Of a DNA stretch of 64,000 nt, positions 1 to 12,056 are shown one piece after another. Source of the stretch: Ricinus communis (Eukaryota > Streptophyta > Magnoliopsida > Malpighiales > Euphorbiaceae). Position 1 is the stretch's first letter, and each line of letters begins with the position of its first letter. The notes beneath the pieces are model-generated. The model ran no database searches. It was not told where the DNA came from and saw only the letters and a list, made by a program, of their open reading frames with translations. The stretch is taken from the NCBI RefSeq assembly GCF_019578655.1, contig NC_063260.1:26436888-26500887 (forward strand), written 5' to 3'. Made by a program: the position numbers and the translations under genes.

Positions 1-432
1 CTGAGTACGAGAAAATGGCAAAGGAGAAGAGGGAAGAAAAGTTGCAGAAGCAGGAGGGTGCTGAGCTTAGCTTTTTCAATAAACTGGGTCATATTGAGAA
101 GATGGAGATTTTGAGCGGCATCGCCGACTTTAAGGAAGAGTTTCGTACTTTTCTGGTATGTCCAATCTGCCAAAGATAGTGAAAAAAGTTAGCTATCTCC
201 ATAATTTGTTTCTATACCCAACCATCACAATGGTGTAGTCATCCTCATCTCTCTTAGCTATCTCCATGTTGCTATTTCATATCTATATCCATATTTCCAG
301 AATTAAATATGCACAACTCATGCATTTATATATGTTATGCAGGAATCGTTTGACACATCAAAGACTATCACATCTTCTGATGTCCATCAGATTTTTGAGA
401 ATCTTGCAAAGAAGCGTCGGCGGATGGAGTGA
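1..432 (+). CDS. 3' end of an unidentified gene (last two exons)
   Basis: Two exons are visible: 1-155 (entering from upstream, frame starts at base 3) and 343-432, ending in TGA. The intron 156-342 has a GTATG donor and a GCAG acceptor, and the frame is kept across the splice. The 80 or so visible residues are highly charged: a Glu/Lys-rich helix (residues such as EYEKMAKEKREEKLQ), then a segment IADFKEEFRTFL that runs into SSDVHQIFENLAKKRRRME. The terminal KKRRR could be a nuclear localisation signal. The layout suggests a helical C-terminal domain, perhaps of a nuclear protein, but I do not recognise the family and assign no function. The start and most of the protein lie outside the window. 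Confidence 0.75.
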
Positions 433-2910
433 GTTCTCCATTTGGTTCCCTATATGTTAAATGTAACCTCTCCTTTTGTTGGTCTTGGACCTGAATCTTA
501 ATTTAGAACATTTTGGAAGCATGCCAAGGCTTTGGCTGTTATAATTTAGAATACTCAACTGGAATGAACCCTCTGGCCTTGTAGACTTGTGTGTTTATTC
601 ACCTTTAATTTTTATTTGTTCTTCTGTATGGTATTTTTATTTTCCTGGCAGCGTATATTTCTAATTCTTGCAATGCCTTTGAGCTGTTGGATTCTGTTGG
701 CTTTCACAACTCGTGCTCTTGTAGCAAGCCTAACTTGTTAGTTTTATTATTGGTTAGTTGTTAGTTACAGATTGAGGCAGGTGCATCATAGGATGGGCTA
801 ATTCCTTTCCTTCCAATAAGCCTCCCTATTAACTCTTAGCTAAATTCTTGTTTCGGTGGTTACAAACTGGAGCTAGATTTTGAGAGTTTAAGACTAGGTT
901 ATCCACCTGCGGACTTGAACCTGACCTGATGTTGGGATTTTGTTGAACTTAATTGCTAAGTGATGGTGTTCACTGAAATGTTGATTTTGTCAAAAGAAGC
1001 GGGGCCAGAGCAGGTGAATGAAGTTGCTGATCCGAAGATTGAGATCATGTGCCTCTACAGTTTACGATGTGCCCTCAAAAATATAAAACTATTAATCTCT
1101 TGCCTAAATATGAGTTATCTTCCAGTGGACATTATTGTTGCACCGATCTGTGAAAGCGAAATTGTCTTCTGATTATTGCTGTTGCATGCTACAGTACATA
1201 CATAAGAGGCAAATCTATAACAATTTATATAAGACAGACGAAAAATGACGGCTTTGACCTCCTCCCTTCTGTTGTACGTTTCTTCAAGACAGCTGCCTTA
1301 GTATCACTGGCTTATGCATTAATATATATATATGTCTGAAACGTCATTAAACATCATGCTTAACTCATTGATCATCTTCTTACTATAGATCCCGCATATG
1401 AGATCCATCTCTGTCTTTAGTTCTTGATGGTTTCAATTGAATTCCCCCGCAATGTTATGTACAATCGTGCCCTCAAATGTGTTTTGTTACTTCATGCTTT
1501 CATTTTCTCTCAAAATATGGATCTCATATCTGGGGTCTTTAGTAATGTGCTTACAGAACATAATTTAATGGATTACCTAACCATATTATTTTATGGATTA
1601 CCTAATATATTATTCAACTTTAGAGATGTAAATTTATTTTAACACACTGAATTACATCATTTTAAGATTTTGTAATTCTATTTATTTTAAAGATATTAAA
1701 AGTATATGTTATTTAGTGGCTAAAGTAAAAAAAAAATGATAAAATGTCCCATCAAAATTAGGTTTGAATCAATCAAACAAATTAAATATTTACCGAAATA
1801 AAAAAAACACAAACCTTCTTTTGAAGATTAATTTATAAATGAGTAAGGACCTTTTGTTGACTCAAAGAGTTTTGAAATTCAGCATAGAAAAAACAATGAT
1901 AAGTCTATATTATATATAGTTATTTAGAGTATTCTAAAGTTTTAATGATATATCTTTATATATAATATGGTGAAAATATGTATTTTATTTTAAGTTTAAT
2001 TATATATGATTAGATAATATTAGCTAAAGAGGAAAATGTGAAGCTAAATACTAAAAAATAGGCTCAATAGGACTCTTGCTGTCGAAGGTCCAAGACTAAA
2101 ACTCATGGATTGCTATTCGTTGAGCTAGCCGAAAATCACTATTTATCTAAATGATATTTTAGTCATTTTATATAATTATTATGATTTATATTAAAAGATA
2201 TATGGGTTAATATTTGGTGGAGATAAAAATATCTATAGTTTTATTTATTAGATAAATTTATATTGATGTATTTATTTTTAGAGTGACTTATTTTGGGGGA
2301 GAACTCTTATATATATATATACAAATCTAGTTCTAAAAAAAGAAAATGAGAGGCCTCTCCTATCTGCTCTCTACTACATCTCTATCTGCATCCGTCCATT
2401 AACTTTAGTTTTTAGTTTTTATTTTTTTTTTAAATTTAATTTTTTTTTTAAAAAGTAGATAGTGATGATCAATCTTCCTACTTGAAGGATTTTGTATTTA
2501 AGTGGAGTTTTTATCTTCTATTTTGTTTCATGTCTTTCTATTTAATACAATAATAGTTGGATTAAATATGTCAAGCTAGTTGTATAAGTGTTTAGTTTAG
2601 CTTTTTTTATTTATGTATGAACCTTGTTATCTTTTTATTTAATGAATGATTTTTTTTTTATCTTTATATCTTTATTAGTTTCAGTTATTATTGTTGGTTG
2701 ACTATCATATCAATTTAATAAAAATAATTGTTATGAAAAATATTTAGGTTGAATGTATTAAAGACATCATCTTTGCTTCAATTTATATTGGTATAAGAAC
2801 TTTAGTTGCAATATTAGCTTGAGCAATTAAAGAAAAAAAAACATCACTATCTCATTTATTAGATCTATACTTAAGGAAAAATAAGGAGATTACTAAATAA
2901 TTGATTAGAG

Positions 2911-3383
2911 TAAATATTATTGTCATCATGTAGTTTTAAATCATAAGCATTTGTATTGCATTTTATTTACTGTTTGGTTTCTTTATTTCAAAATAATAGT
3001 TTATAGTATTTAGATTTACTTTTTTGTTTGTTTGTTGGTAATTAGTTTATATAATAAGTGACTTCATAGTTCCTTAAGAGATCGATCTCGTGGTGGAATT
3101 TACCGTTTTACTATAAGAATAGTTCGTGCACTTGCGAGTACTAATTTTTAAACATAAAATAATCTAGGCTAAATACTATTTTCATCATATAGTTTTAGAT
3201 TAAAAGTATTTGTATTGTATCCTATTTATTGTTTGGTTATTCCTGGTTCATATTGTTTAAACTTATTTTTATCATTTTGTATTAATAATTAATTTATATA
3301 ATAAGTGGTCTCATAATTTTTTGAGAAATTGATCTCGTGATAAATTTATCGTTTGATTATAAAAATATTCCTTGCAATTGCGT
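2911..3383 (+). repeat. Diverged direct duplication, possible retrotransposon remnant
   Basis: Two head-to-tail copies, about 2911-3139 and 3170-3383, share the same order of landmarks: TAAATA(T/C)TATT, CATCAT(G/A)TAGTTTTA, a block around ATATAATAAGTG, then GATCTCGTG followed by a TTTACCGT/TTTATCGT block and an ACTTGCG/AATTGCG end. Many substitutions separate them, so the event is old. The wording of the end (a CTCGTG block, then a GTTCGTGCACTTGCGAG-like end) resembles the sequence just inside the LTR end of plant Ty3/gypsy elements. That assignment is from memory of such elements and is tentative. Confidence 0.5.
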
Positions 3384-4406
3384 TTAAAGATCAAATAAAT
3401 TTTCATGAGATGTATTGTTCTCCAACAAGGAAAATTTAGAAAGAGACAACCTAATCTAAGAATTATCAAACATGAGGACCAGAAAGAGTCCTTTTGTTTA
3501 CCATAAGAAACCTTGATTATGCTTATATTGTACACATGTTCACACCTTCTAAGCTTGCCACGAGAAACCAAGGACCCCCTAAATTTGTATGATTGGCCCT
3601 GCTGCTTCAGTTTTTCAAAACCCAAGTGAAAATGAAAGTCCATGTTGATTATTTTAATACAAAAATTACAAGTTATTTTAATGATAAAAATAAAAATAAA
3701 AATAAAAACAAGAAAACACTAATAAAACCTCATTCAAGTAGTAAAAATTTATCTTTATATTTTTCAATTACCTTAAATTAAAAATTTTTGATTTGACAAT
3801 TCTGCAATTATAATGCTCTACTTAGTGGCTATTTTTTAAAATAGAAATTATCCGTAAATTAAATAATGTTTTAACATATTTCAATCAAATAAAATGTTAG
3901 TAGAAAGATTTAGAATTAAAACTTGGAATGAAGTGTTTAAGTAAAATTAAGAAAATAAAAGAAAATGTTACAATCAAATTCTATAATAAGAGGCCACAGG
4001 TGAGGCATAATGAATCTTTCATACTGTCGTCGCCAATAAAAGGTGGCAAGTGAAAAAGAAAGGTAACCAATTATGAACATAAATATTACATAGTGTTTAT
4101 CATTTAAATAAATCAAATGACAAAAAAATTAGGTAAAAGTGTCGTGAAGATAGTCAAAGTAAATTATGCAATTGGGTCAATCTTGAAGTGTCAAAAAGAT
4201 AAAATAAAATAAAATGGAGACCAATGTCTAACAATGGTTTCCCTTTTCTTACTTTTATTTGATACAATTAGGACTATGATGGAAAAGTATTAATAAAACC
4301 GTTCCTTCCGAGAATTGAGGCTTTTTCTAAAACGGTTCCTCTATCTTTCAATTGTTAGTCAGCTGCTTCTTTCAATAAATAAATTATTTTAGTCACCCAA
4401 AAATCA

Positions 4407-4407
<1 letters not shown>

Positions 4408-4437
<30 letters not shown>
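4408..4437 (+). repeat. (AAT)n microsatellite
   Basis: Ten uninterrupted AAT units, directly visible. It lies in intergenic DNA. Confidence 0.95.
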
Positions 4438-5775
4438 TCTTTTGGCCTCCTTAATTAACATCTTTTTGTCTACAGAATATATGTTTTTGATTTCCCTAAA
4501 GTATGCATATTCCAATGAAATTTATAGTTTCTGACATTTTGTGTTTACTCTGAAGCATACGTTAGCTCCCATAAATATAGGAAACTTGAGCTATTTTATA
4601 ATATTAATTTTTTGTTTTCTGAAAAAAAAAACATCAATTGAAAGTGGAAACAAATTAAACCTAACCACTCCTTTTCCTAGAAACAGCCATTTGGTATTTG
4701 GCTGTCTTGTCTCCTTGACTGTCCATTAGTACGTATAAATATATATAATGTTTATTGACATCTATAGTCTAAGCCTCGTTTCTGAGAAATCAACATGCAT
4801 TTGATAATTAAAGGGAGAGACTTTCTAAGATAATATTTATTTCAAATTTATAATTTATCTACAAAATGAATTTATAATTTGTTATATTTAAAATTAATAT
4901 GCTTTTTCTAGAATTAAAAATTATTATATAATTAAAAAATTAATACTTAAGATATAATAAAATATTTCATTTAAAATTATAATAATTATTTAATTAGAAA
5001 AATGATTTATTAATTAATAAATTATTATAAAAAATATAAATTACTTTAAATATTATATAAAAATAAATATATATTATATTGGATTTTTATTATCTATATT
5101 AAAAGGACGAATTAAATTGTACGAAATTCAATCACTATCCATTAACTAATAGGTTCTTTTTTCTAAATATATTTTAATTGAATTAATAGATTTAGATCCA
5201 TTCCTCTTAATTTCTTTTATTTACTTTAGTGAGATTTATTGAATGAGTCTTGTTAGGTGCTTTTTGTGAATATATCTATATATTAGGATGTGCTATTCTT
5301 TTTCAATGAAAAAAATCATTATTTTCTATTAAAAGCAACAATAAATAAAATAAAAAAAAGACAAATTTAAATTGAAATTTTTTATTTTTTAAAACTTATC
5401 ATTTTACAGAAAGAATTTGTTGTCATAAAAATTATGGCTACCGACACATTTCCAGTTTCTAATGTAACTTCCTAATATATGGGACTTAGACAACTTACAC
5501 AAAGGAAACGGTATCTAAGCTGAAAGGCTTAACATGAAAACCAGCCTTGCTTCCTCTGCTTTTGCCGGTGAATATAATTAAAAGCAATATCCTCTCAATT
5601 AGAATGCTTACACGCTTTGGGTCCACCCCAATTGATATATTATTACTAAGAAATTAACCTAACTAATTATTTAATTATATATAATATATATATCATAATT
5701 AACAGTTGTACTTCTACTCATTGAAATTAAGTTTTGTCACTTAGCAAGTAGCAGAATAATCAAATCTTTTGAAGA

Positions 5776-5798
5776 ATATATATATATATATATATATA
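5776..5798 (+). repeat. (AT)n microsatellite
   Basis: About 11 AT units, some 35 bases upstream of the TATA box of the small-protein gene at 6095. Confidence 0.9.
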
Positions 5799-5832
5799 CA
5801 AAGTAAGAATGATATGTGCGCTTAACTTTCTT

Positions 5833-5839
5833 TATAAAC
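5833..5839 (+). promoter_or_regulatory. Probable TATA box for the gene at 6095
   Basis: TATAAAC set in CTTTCTTTATAAACCCACC. It would place transcription start near 5865 and give a pyrimidine-rich 5' UTR of about 230 bases before the ATG at 6095. Inferred from motif and distance only. Confidence 0.5.
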
Positions 5840-6094
5840 CCACCTGCCCCATTTAGTTCACATGCACAAGTTGAAAGCTTTAATACCTCTCTAGAATTGA
5901 ATCCCTTCTCCAAGTTTCTTTCTTTCTTTCTTTTTTTCTTTTCTTGAAGTCCCCAATTCCATTATTGGGGACTGTTTATCCACTCATAGAGTGTTTTTTT
6001 CTTTCTCTTTTTTCCTTTTTTTCTGTAAAGAAACGTTTCTCTCTTTTTCTCTTCCAAGTAAGTTGTGTGATTTTTGTTGCGGTATTCCAAGATC

Positions 6095-6445
6095 ATGGGG
6101 AATTGCATTGGGTCACGCACAAGAAAGCGATTACACGAAGAGGATGACCATGACATGGAAGAACAGTATCAGGATTATGTCCAAGAACAAAAATGGGAAT
6201 CCGAGTTTGGTAAAGAAACTAGTAACGATTTTGAGAAAGGTGGTCTTAAGATTAAGATAATTCTTACGAAGGAGGAATTACAGTGGCTGATGTTGCAGCT
6301 CAACGGTGGTGAAGGGAAGAAATTAGAAGGTGTTCTGCAAGAAATCGAAAGAGAAAGAGAGAGAGGCAAGGTTAGCAGAGCCTGGAAACCTTCTTTGGAA
6401 AGCATCAAGGAGAGTCCTGAAGGGCTTGAAATGGAAAGATCTTGA
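6095..6445 (+). CDS. Small plant protein with MGNCIG N-terminus (116 aa)
   Basis: Intronless ORF of 116 residues. The start is placed at the ATG of MGNCIGSRTRK, because the frame upstream of it has only TTG codons. Met-Gly at the start with Cys4 and a basic cluster behind it is the classical pattern for N-myristoylation plus S-acylation, so plasma-membrane attachment is likely. Residues about 12-45 are acidic. A conserved C-terminal block follows: KIKIILTKEELQWLM, a GG turn, LEGVLQEIE, then WKPSLESIKESPE. This arrangement is typical of a large land-plant family of small uncharacterised proteins (related to the DUF4228/PADRE-like groups), whose biochemical role is not known. The gene at 9737-10147 on the other strand carries a related core. 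Family assignment is by recognition, without a search. Confidence 0.8.
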   Translation: MGNCIGSRTRKRLHEEDDHDMEEQYQDYVQEQKWESEFGKETSNDFEKGGLKIKIILTKEELQWLMLQLNGGEGKKLEGVLQEIERERERGKVSRAWKPSLESIKESPEGLEMERS

Positions 6446-6610
6446 ACTCTTCTTCATGCATATTTTTGTCCTCCTTTTAGTGAGGTTTTTTAAATTTGGG
6501 TTTTTAGCTTTCTTAATGACCCAAGTTTTAGAAATGAGGTTTTTCCTGTTTGTGCACACCTGGTGGTGAGATTTCTACGTTGATCTTTCAGTTGATTCTC
6601 TCTTCCTCTC

Positions 6611-6613
<3 letters not shown>

Positions 6614-6660
<47 letters not shown>
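6614..6660 (+). repeat. (TA)n(CA)n compound microsatellite
   Basis: About 20 TA units followed by CACACACA. It lies about 170 bases past the stop codon of the gene at 6095, so probably in its 3' UTR or just after it. Confidence 0.95.
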
Positions 6661-6661
<1 letters not shown>

Positions 6662-7026
6662 TGTAATTCAGCACCTTTTTTGTATATGTATAATATGCAA
6701 TAATACAACAGCTGCTATATAATGGAGAAACAGATCTAGTTTTTGTCTACTGGAAGTATGTCCGATTTTGTAGCTCTTGTTAAGGTTGTAATGCAACCAG
6801 AATAGATATTTAAAACAAATCTTGATATATACATATATAATGTACTAATCGAGTTTTTAAGTGATTATAGAAATTTAAATGATGAGTAATTTCTCTTTAT
6901 ATTATTATTATTATTTTAAATTTCCTTAGCCGATTAATTATTTTGTCTGACTGCCACTAGGTTCTCTTTTTTCTTTATTTCATCGAATGATTGAAGATTC
7001 CAAATTAATCATAGCACTAATAACAG

Positions 7027-7334
7027 TGTTGAAGACTGTAACCAGAAGACAGCTGGAAAGAGAGCCTCAGACACTGCACAGGCAGAAAAGCCTGTGCAGG
7101 GCTACTCATCACAGACTGCAGGAAAAAAAGGGAGCAACCATCCCTGTGGCAGGGAATGGTCACTTCAACCTTCCCTAAATAGAAAGGAACGTTGGACAGA
7201 GTTTACAAGACAACCAGTATAGATTAGGCTACCGTTGCACTTCATGTATATATACTCACAATCATCAAACAATGTAATCTTAGAATTTATAAATAAAAAT
7301 ACACTCTTCATTGATCACAGAAATTCATCCAACA
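7027..7334 (+). mobile_element. Probable solo LTR of a Ty1/copia-type element
   Basis: A 308-base block starts TGTTGAAGAC and ends ATCCAACA, so its ends are the inverted TGTTG...CAACA typical of copia LTRs. Inside, in LTR-like order, are a GC-richer first half, a TATA-like stretch (GTATATATAC, about 7246-7255) and a poly(A) signal-like AATAAAAATAC near 7290. It also holds a perfect 10-base inverted repeat (7074-7083 with 7090-7099, loop AGAAAA). No matching 5-base target duplication is visible (AACAG before, GAATA after), which lowers confidence. Confidence 0.5.
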
Positions 7335-9736
7335 GAATATTAAGAGATTAAATTATAGGCGGTGGGAATGGAGATGAGTGGATGGAAGACTAAATCAAAC
7401 CAATAAATCAGAGCCAATCAATTGAGGTGCATGCTACAACTTTAAAAGCAATCACCTAACTTCTCCCGTTAGACCATTCTACTTGCTGACTTTGTTTATT
7501 TGATGACTCACGTTTTGATTCTATGTCTAAACTTTTTTTCCTTTCACTTCACTCCAAGATTTTGTTGAATCTAATTGAAACCTGTTGTGTTTCTTTTCAC
7601 TTTGTTCTATTTTTCTTTGTCTCCTGTCGTGTTTCAATGAATGCCTAAATCACAATGTTATGCAATAGGAGATAATAACCTCGCTATATAGTTGATAAAT
7701 TTCTATTAATACCGATCGACAGTGAAAAACAGATTCAAATTTAAATTCTTTTTAATCTTTACAAGTAAATATTAATAAATTTGAAAAATATAATTATATT
7801 AAAATTCTTGAGATAGTATTTTATTACAAATATAATTACTTAATATTGATTATGGATGCAAAACGCATCAAATTTTTTCTATACGAATTATTATGCATGA
7901 TAAAGAAGAGTAATTGCAAGAACAATCTAGCTGTAGCTATGCTCAGCTCATAGCTTGTTCCTACCTATTTACTTATTAAATTTTGTTTCCCCTCATCTCA
8001 TAAGGCCATGACAGCATCTACTAATAGACTGAATTATTCAATGTTTCTGAATTTTCCATTAGTAAATAGTACAAAATGAGATATATCAAGATCAGAATTT
8101 TCCTTTTTTCCTACAGGCCCTGGTAACTAGTCACTATGGTTTTTGGACTTGCACATGTATGCATGCTATGTCTACTACTTTTTATAATACGAAGAATTTG
8201 TAAATTATTAACACTGTGGAGTTTCATTTGGTGGAATATGATTTTTATTATTATTAACAGACTTGGACTGAAATTCAAACTCAAAAACTGTGGAACTATG
8301 TTATTATGACTCCACGTTCTAATAAATTAGCTAAACTTTGCATGATATGACTACATTTGAAAGAAGAAAATGTCAAATTTAACTCTTGGATTGCTCTAAA
8401 ACTTAGAAGGTAATTAAGAATGATGGCTTGAACGGAGTGGCGTCCGTCTTCTTTCATTACTGCCCAATATCATATAACAGAAGAATTGTTCTAGAAAAAC
8501 TTGTTTACTAGTATTAGTTTGATTTCAAGTTATGTAAGAAGATCAATACCACTAATCTATCTGGCCACCTAAAATTTCAAGCCTACCAGCCAAGAAAACC
8601 TGAAAAAAAAAAAAAAAAACATAGCGTAAACGAACAGAAATACAGGCTTATGTTTTTTCCTCTTTAATATCTGGCCATATATATCAAGCTTCATGGAAAA
8701 GCTTGTATTAATCTAAATAAAAATCACTTTCAAAATCTTACATATTTTTGGTTTCATGCATATTAATTGTATCTAGCAGTTGATGATTTTAATATGTAAA
8801 GAAAGTCTTCTTACTATGTGTTTGTTCTGCAATAATATTATGCTTATGCTTAAGCTTACAAGTCAGAAGTTTCTAATGTTTTGTCCAATAATTGAAGGAC
8901 TGAGTGAAAATAAAAGGTTCGTATGCTTTCATAAGTTATTGCAGAAGACAGGGATAATTAGATTTTCTTAATGAAAAAAATTAACTAATTACATATTATA
9001 TATATTGAGGAGTATTTTATAAAGTTGGGAATAGAGATAGATCCAAGTGCATGCACACAATAAGATGATAGAACTCCAATTAATTTCTTATCTTTTAATT
9101 TCCACAACATTTATTTTTACATGTTGGGGGGGAACTGGGAAGTGACAGCCTCATTCATTTCGGTGGTCCAGAATCCAGATGAGGGTGGAGGCTCTTTAAC
9201 ATTGCCTCCATCTTCCATATGAAGTTTCAATGTGGTCAACTGTCAAGTTGTTTTCTATTTATTGCTAAAGACAAAAATCATTCGGGAGATAGAAGAAAAG
9301 TATAGAAAATAATGTTTTCCCAGGAGGACTGAAGTTTCCGGATGATAGATTAGAAAGTGGGCTAGAAAATGTATAGGTATTTGTACTCTATGTTTGGATT
9401 TCTGATACCATTTCCCTAGTCCTGGCACAAAGCCTTGGACGTCCTTGCAAGCTGCAATTGCTTCATTCATGATCCTCCCAAGTTGCAGGATAACTTTTTT
9501 TTTGTCTTTTGCCATTGACAGGAAAATTCTTGTTCTTACTTGAGCATACATGTCTACTGATAAAAAAAACATGTCTAGATCTTTCCTTACGTATTAAACA
9601 TAAAGCACACTATTTTCAAGCTAATCTCATGCCATCTTCTTCTCTTCCTATATACGTTACAGGAAAGTCATGAAACAAAACAAAATAAAACAAACAAAAA
9701 CAACAAGCAATTAGTATACAGAGTCGAGTCTTATGT

Positions 9737-10147
9737 CTAAATGTCTTCGGGGATGGTTTTAAGCACACTACCATAACCACAAGCAGAGGACTCAACGGTA
9801 ACACGATTGAGAGGGATATGAACTAGCTCACGTGCTACATCTCTAAACTCAAGAATCCCACCCTCTTTACACTTTGACATGAGTCGAGCAGCTTCTTGTT
9901 TTGTCATCTTAACTTTCACCCTAATCACTCCTTTTTCTTCAACACCACTAGTGCCACAGCTTCTCTTATTTGCATCTCCTTCATCTGTGGAAAGTGATAG
10001 TTCTCTACTTCCCAAGAAATCACCTCTCTTTACCTTCTTTGCCGACGTATTCTTGCTTAGTTCATCTCTTTGTATGAAATTTGTACCCTTTGGTCCCCTA
10101 AGGAACAACACAGTGTGACTTAGTAATTTACTGAAAGAACTCAACAT
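9737..10147 (-). CDS. Small plant protein related to the gene at 6095 (136 aa)
   Basis: Intronless minus-strand ORF of 136 residues starting MLSSFSKLL at 10147. The N-terminus is hydrophobic and Ser-rich and lacks the MGNC lipidation signal of its neighbour. Residues about 28-65 are polar and Lys/Ser-rich. The C-terminal half has IRVKVKMTKQEAARLMSK, a GG turn, then LEFRDVARELVHIPLNRV. The pattern [I/L]-K/R-[V/I]-K-[V/I]-x-[L/M]-T-K-[E/Q]-E/A followed by a helix, GG and a second helix matches residues about 50-90 of the protein at 6095-6445. I take both as members of one plant-specific small-protein superfamily of unknown biochemistry. A TATA box lies 88-95 bases upstream of the ATG. Confidence 0.75.
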   Translation of the reverse strand: MLSSFSKLLSHTVLFLRGPKGTNFIQRDELSKNTSAKKVKRGDFLGSRELSLSTDEGDANKRSCGTSGVEEKGVIRVKVKMTKQEAARLMSKCKEGGILEFRDVARELVHIPLNRVTVESSACGYGSVLKTIPEDI

Positions 10148-12056
10148 TTTGAACGAGAGAGTGAGAGAAATGAAGGGGGCAACAGTAGCAAGAGTGAGAA
10201 GCGTTTGTGTAAATCACGAAACACAGGGTTGATATTTATATAGAGATGGCCGGAGCAGAGCAATGGAGTTAATAATACGGTAGGGCAGAGGTAGCCATAA
10301 TTGCATTAGCCCTCAAACAAGCAAAAGAGTGTAACATGGGGCACACATGGGACATGGAAATTAATTAAGGTGCGTTGCGTCCTCTAAAGGCTGGATAAAC
10401 ATATAGGCGTTTAGTAAACGATGTGCGTAAAAGTCTTTTCCTATGCCATTGTTTCTTTCAGTCAATTAACCTCTCAGCATGAGCTATCAATTCAAAGTGG
10501 ATCCCTTAAAAGACGATTAGGATCTTAATTTGAAAAGGTCAACACTTGTAATTTAATTAATATAAACAATCAAAAGTTACATAGTGGATTAAATTTTCTT
10601 TTAATGAGGTTTGAATCATGTCACTCCCTTCTAAAGTAGTTTTACCATTAGACTATGGTGTACCAAATGACTTTATATTAAATTAAAATGAATAGTTAAA
10701 TTTCTTTATATTTGAGACATAATTCAAATTATAAAAGCGTTTACTTTTAGAAAAAAAAAATTGAATTGAAAATTTATTATCTTTATATAAAATAAATTAT
10801 CGATCAATGTAAAAGAGTGACAACTTCTTATTTTATAGCCCAGGATGATTATAAATAAAAAAAGAAAATTGCTCAATAAATATACATTACTCACTTAACT
10901 TAATAGCTGAAGATATCGTAATGTATCCTAATTAATAGTAATACACTAAAGAAATTTAGAACTTTTGATTCTTTATTCAAAATGTTATGATACTATATGG
11001 AAAAAAAATTCATCAAATATGAAAAACTTCAAGACTTATAAATGAGTCTCAAGAATTACTTTAATTTAATAACAGGAATTTCTTTTTCTTTTAATTCTTT
11101 AGTTTGCAATTTGAGATATAAAACATGAATTGACATTGTGAAATTGACTCTTTCAAGTTAGGCGCAAAAATTCAACCTAGTAAAAGGATTTCTCTGTTTT
11201 CTTTTATAAATTAGCTGAGCAGAAACATAAGGTTTGGAAAAGAAAACTTGTGATGAATAGGCATAAGTTGTCATGTTTCTTGCCATATGCTAGGAATTAA
11301 GACTCTTGAATGATCCTTGAAAGTCCACATTAACTCTTCACTTAATCCTTTCCACGCGGTTTTACAATTTTACGAAACAACAATTCTTGAGTCCGGCTTT
11401 TAACTAAATTTTTTGCGGTCTAATAAAATTTTTATATAATAATAATAACAAATTACGGCCTCACTTTATAACTAAATTTCTTGTCAATCTAACTGACACA
11501 AAAGTTAGATTGACCCACTTAAATTCCATAAAAATCGACCCTTTCTCCCCATGTTATAATTACAATTTAAGATAACTTGACAATATTCTTTTTTTAATTT
11601 TTAATTTTTTAGATTTATATTAAAATTATTAATTTATTTGCTTTTCATAAAAATAATTTTTAAAATATTAAGAAAATATAAAACTAAAATTAAAATTTGA
11701 AAAACACTTTTCCAATGTAAATGCTAAACAAATCCTTAGAAGCATCACAAAATCGTTATTCACATACGTACTTAAAAGGGGCGAGACGGGTTACCTTTAC
11801 TCCAGATCATGGAATGAACTAGCAACACGCGTGATCGATCAACAAGTAAATGATGAACGGCCAGGATGCTACGCATTTAGGTATAGTGTACACACTAAAA
11901 CATCCAAAACTAACCCGTTTTCAGGAAGCCTCCCTGTGAATCCTCTAACATGCGTCAAAGCACAAAGAGAAGAAAGAAAGAACTTTTTGTTTTCGCCTTT
12001 TTCGCTTCTTCTTCTTCCTCTTCTTCAAGCAGAAAGACAAAGAAAACAAAAGAAAA
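10148..12056. other. Intergenic between diverging genes
   Basis: Holds the promoter of the minus-strand gene (10148 to about 10500) and of the plus-strand gene at 12057. The middle is AT-rich with no ORF of note. A pyrimidine-rich leader (TTCTTCTTCTTCCTC near 12006) lies just before the ATG at 12057. Confidence 0.6.
10235..10242 (-). promoter_or_regulatory. TATA box for the gene at 9737-10147
   Basis: On the minus strand the sequence reads TATATAAA in CTCTATATAAATATC. It lies about 90 bases upstream of the ATG at 10147, leaving room for a 5' UTR of about 55-65 bases. Confidence 0.6.

Larger units (their letters stand above)
433..5832. other. Intergenic, AT-rich, decayed repeats
   Basis: Long stretch without a supportable gene. 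It begins with the 3' UTR of the gene ending at 432. Short ORFs here (for example at 960-1172 and 1424-1642) have no recognisable domain and no coding-like composition. The interval holds a diverged direct duplication (2911-3383), an AAT microsatellite (4408-4437), an AT microsatellite (5776-5798), and very AT-rich DNA between about 4800 and 5400. From about 5800 it becomes the promoter of the gene at 6095. Confidence 0.7.
6446..9736. other. Intergenic between two facing small-protein genes
   Basis: Contains the 3' UTR of the gene ending at 6445, a long TA/CA microsatellite (6614-6660), a probable solo LTR (7027-7334) and AT-rich DNA. The part near 9570-9736 is probably the 3' UTR of the minus-strand gene at 9737. 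The minus-strand ORF at 9255-9572 has no family features and I do not call it a gene. Confidence 0.6.

Noticed and set aside
960..1172. Plus-strand ORF of 70 codons
   Set aside because: No recognisable domain and no matching exons around it; the region looks non-coding.
6175..6559. ORFs antisense to or shifted from the 116-residue protein gene
   Set aside because: Shadow frames of the real gene at 6095-6445 and its 3' UTR.
9255..9572. Minus-strand ORF of 105 codons
   Set aside because: No family motif, mixed hydrophobic content, and it sits in the probable downstream region of the gene at 9737.
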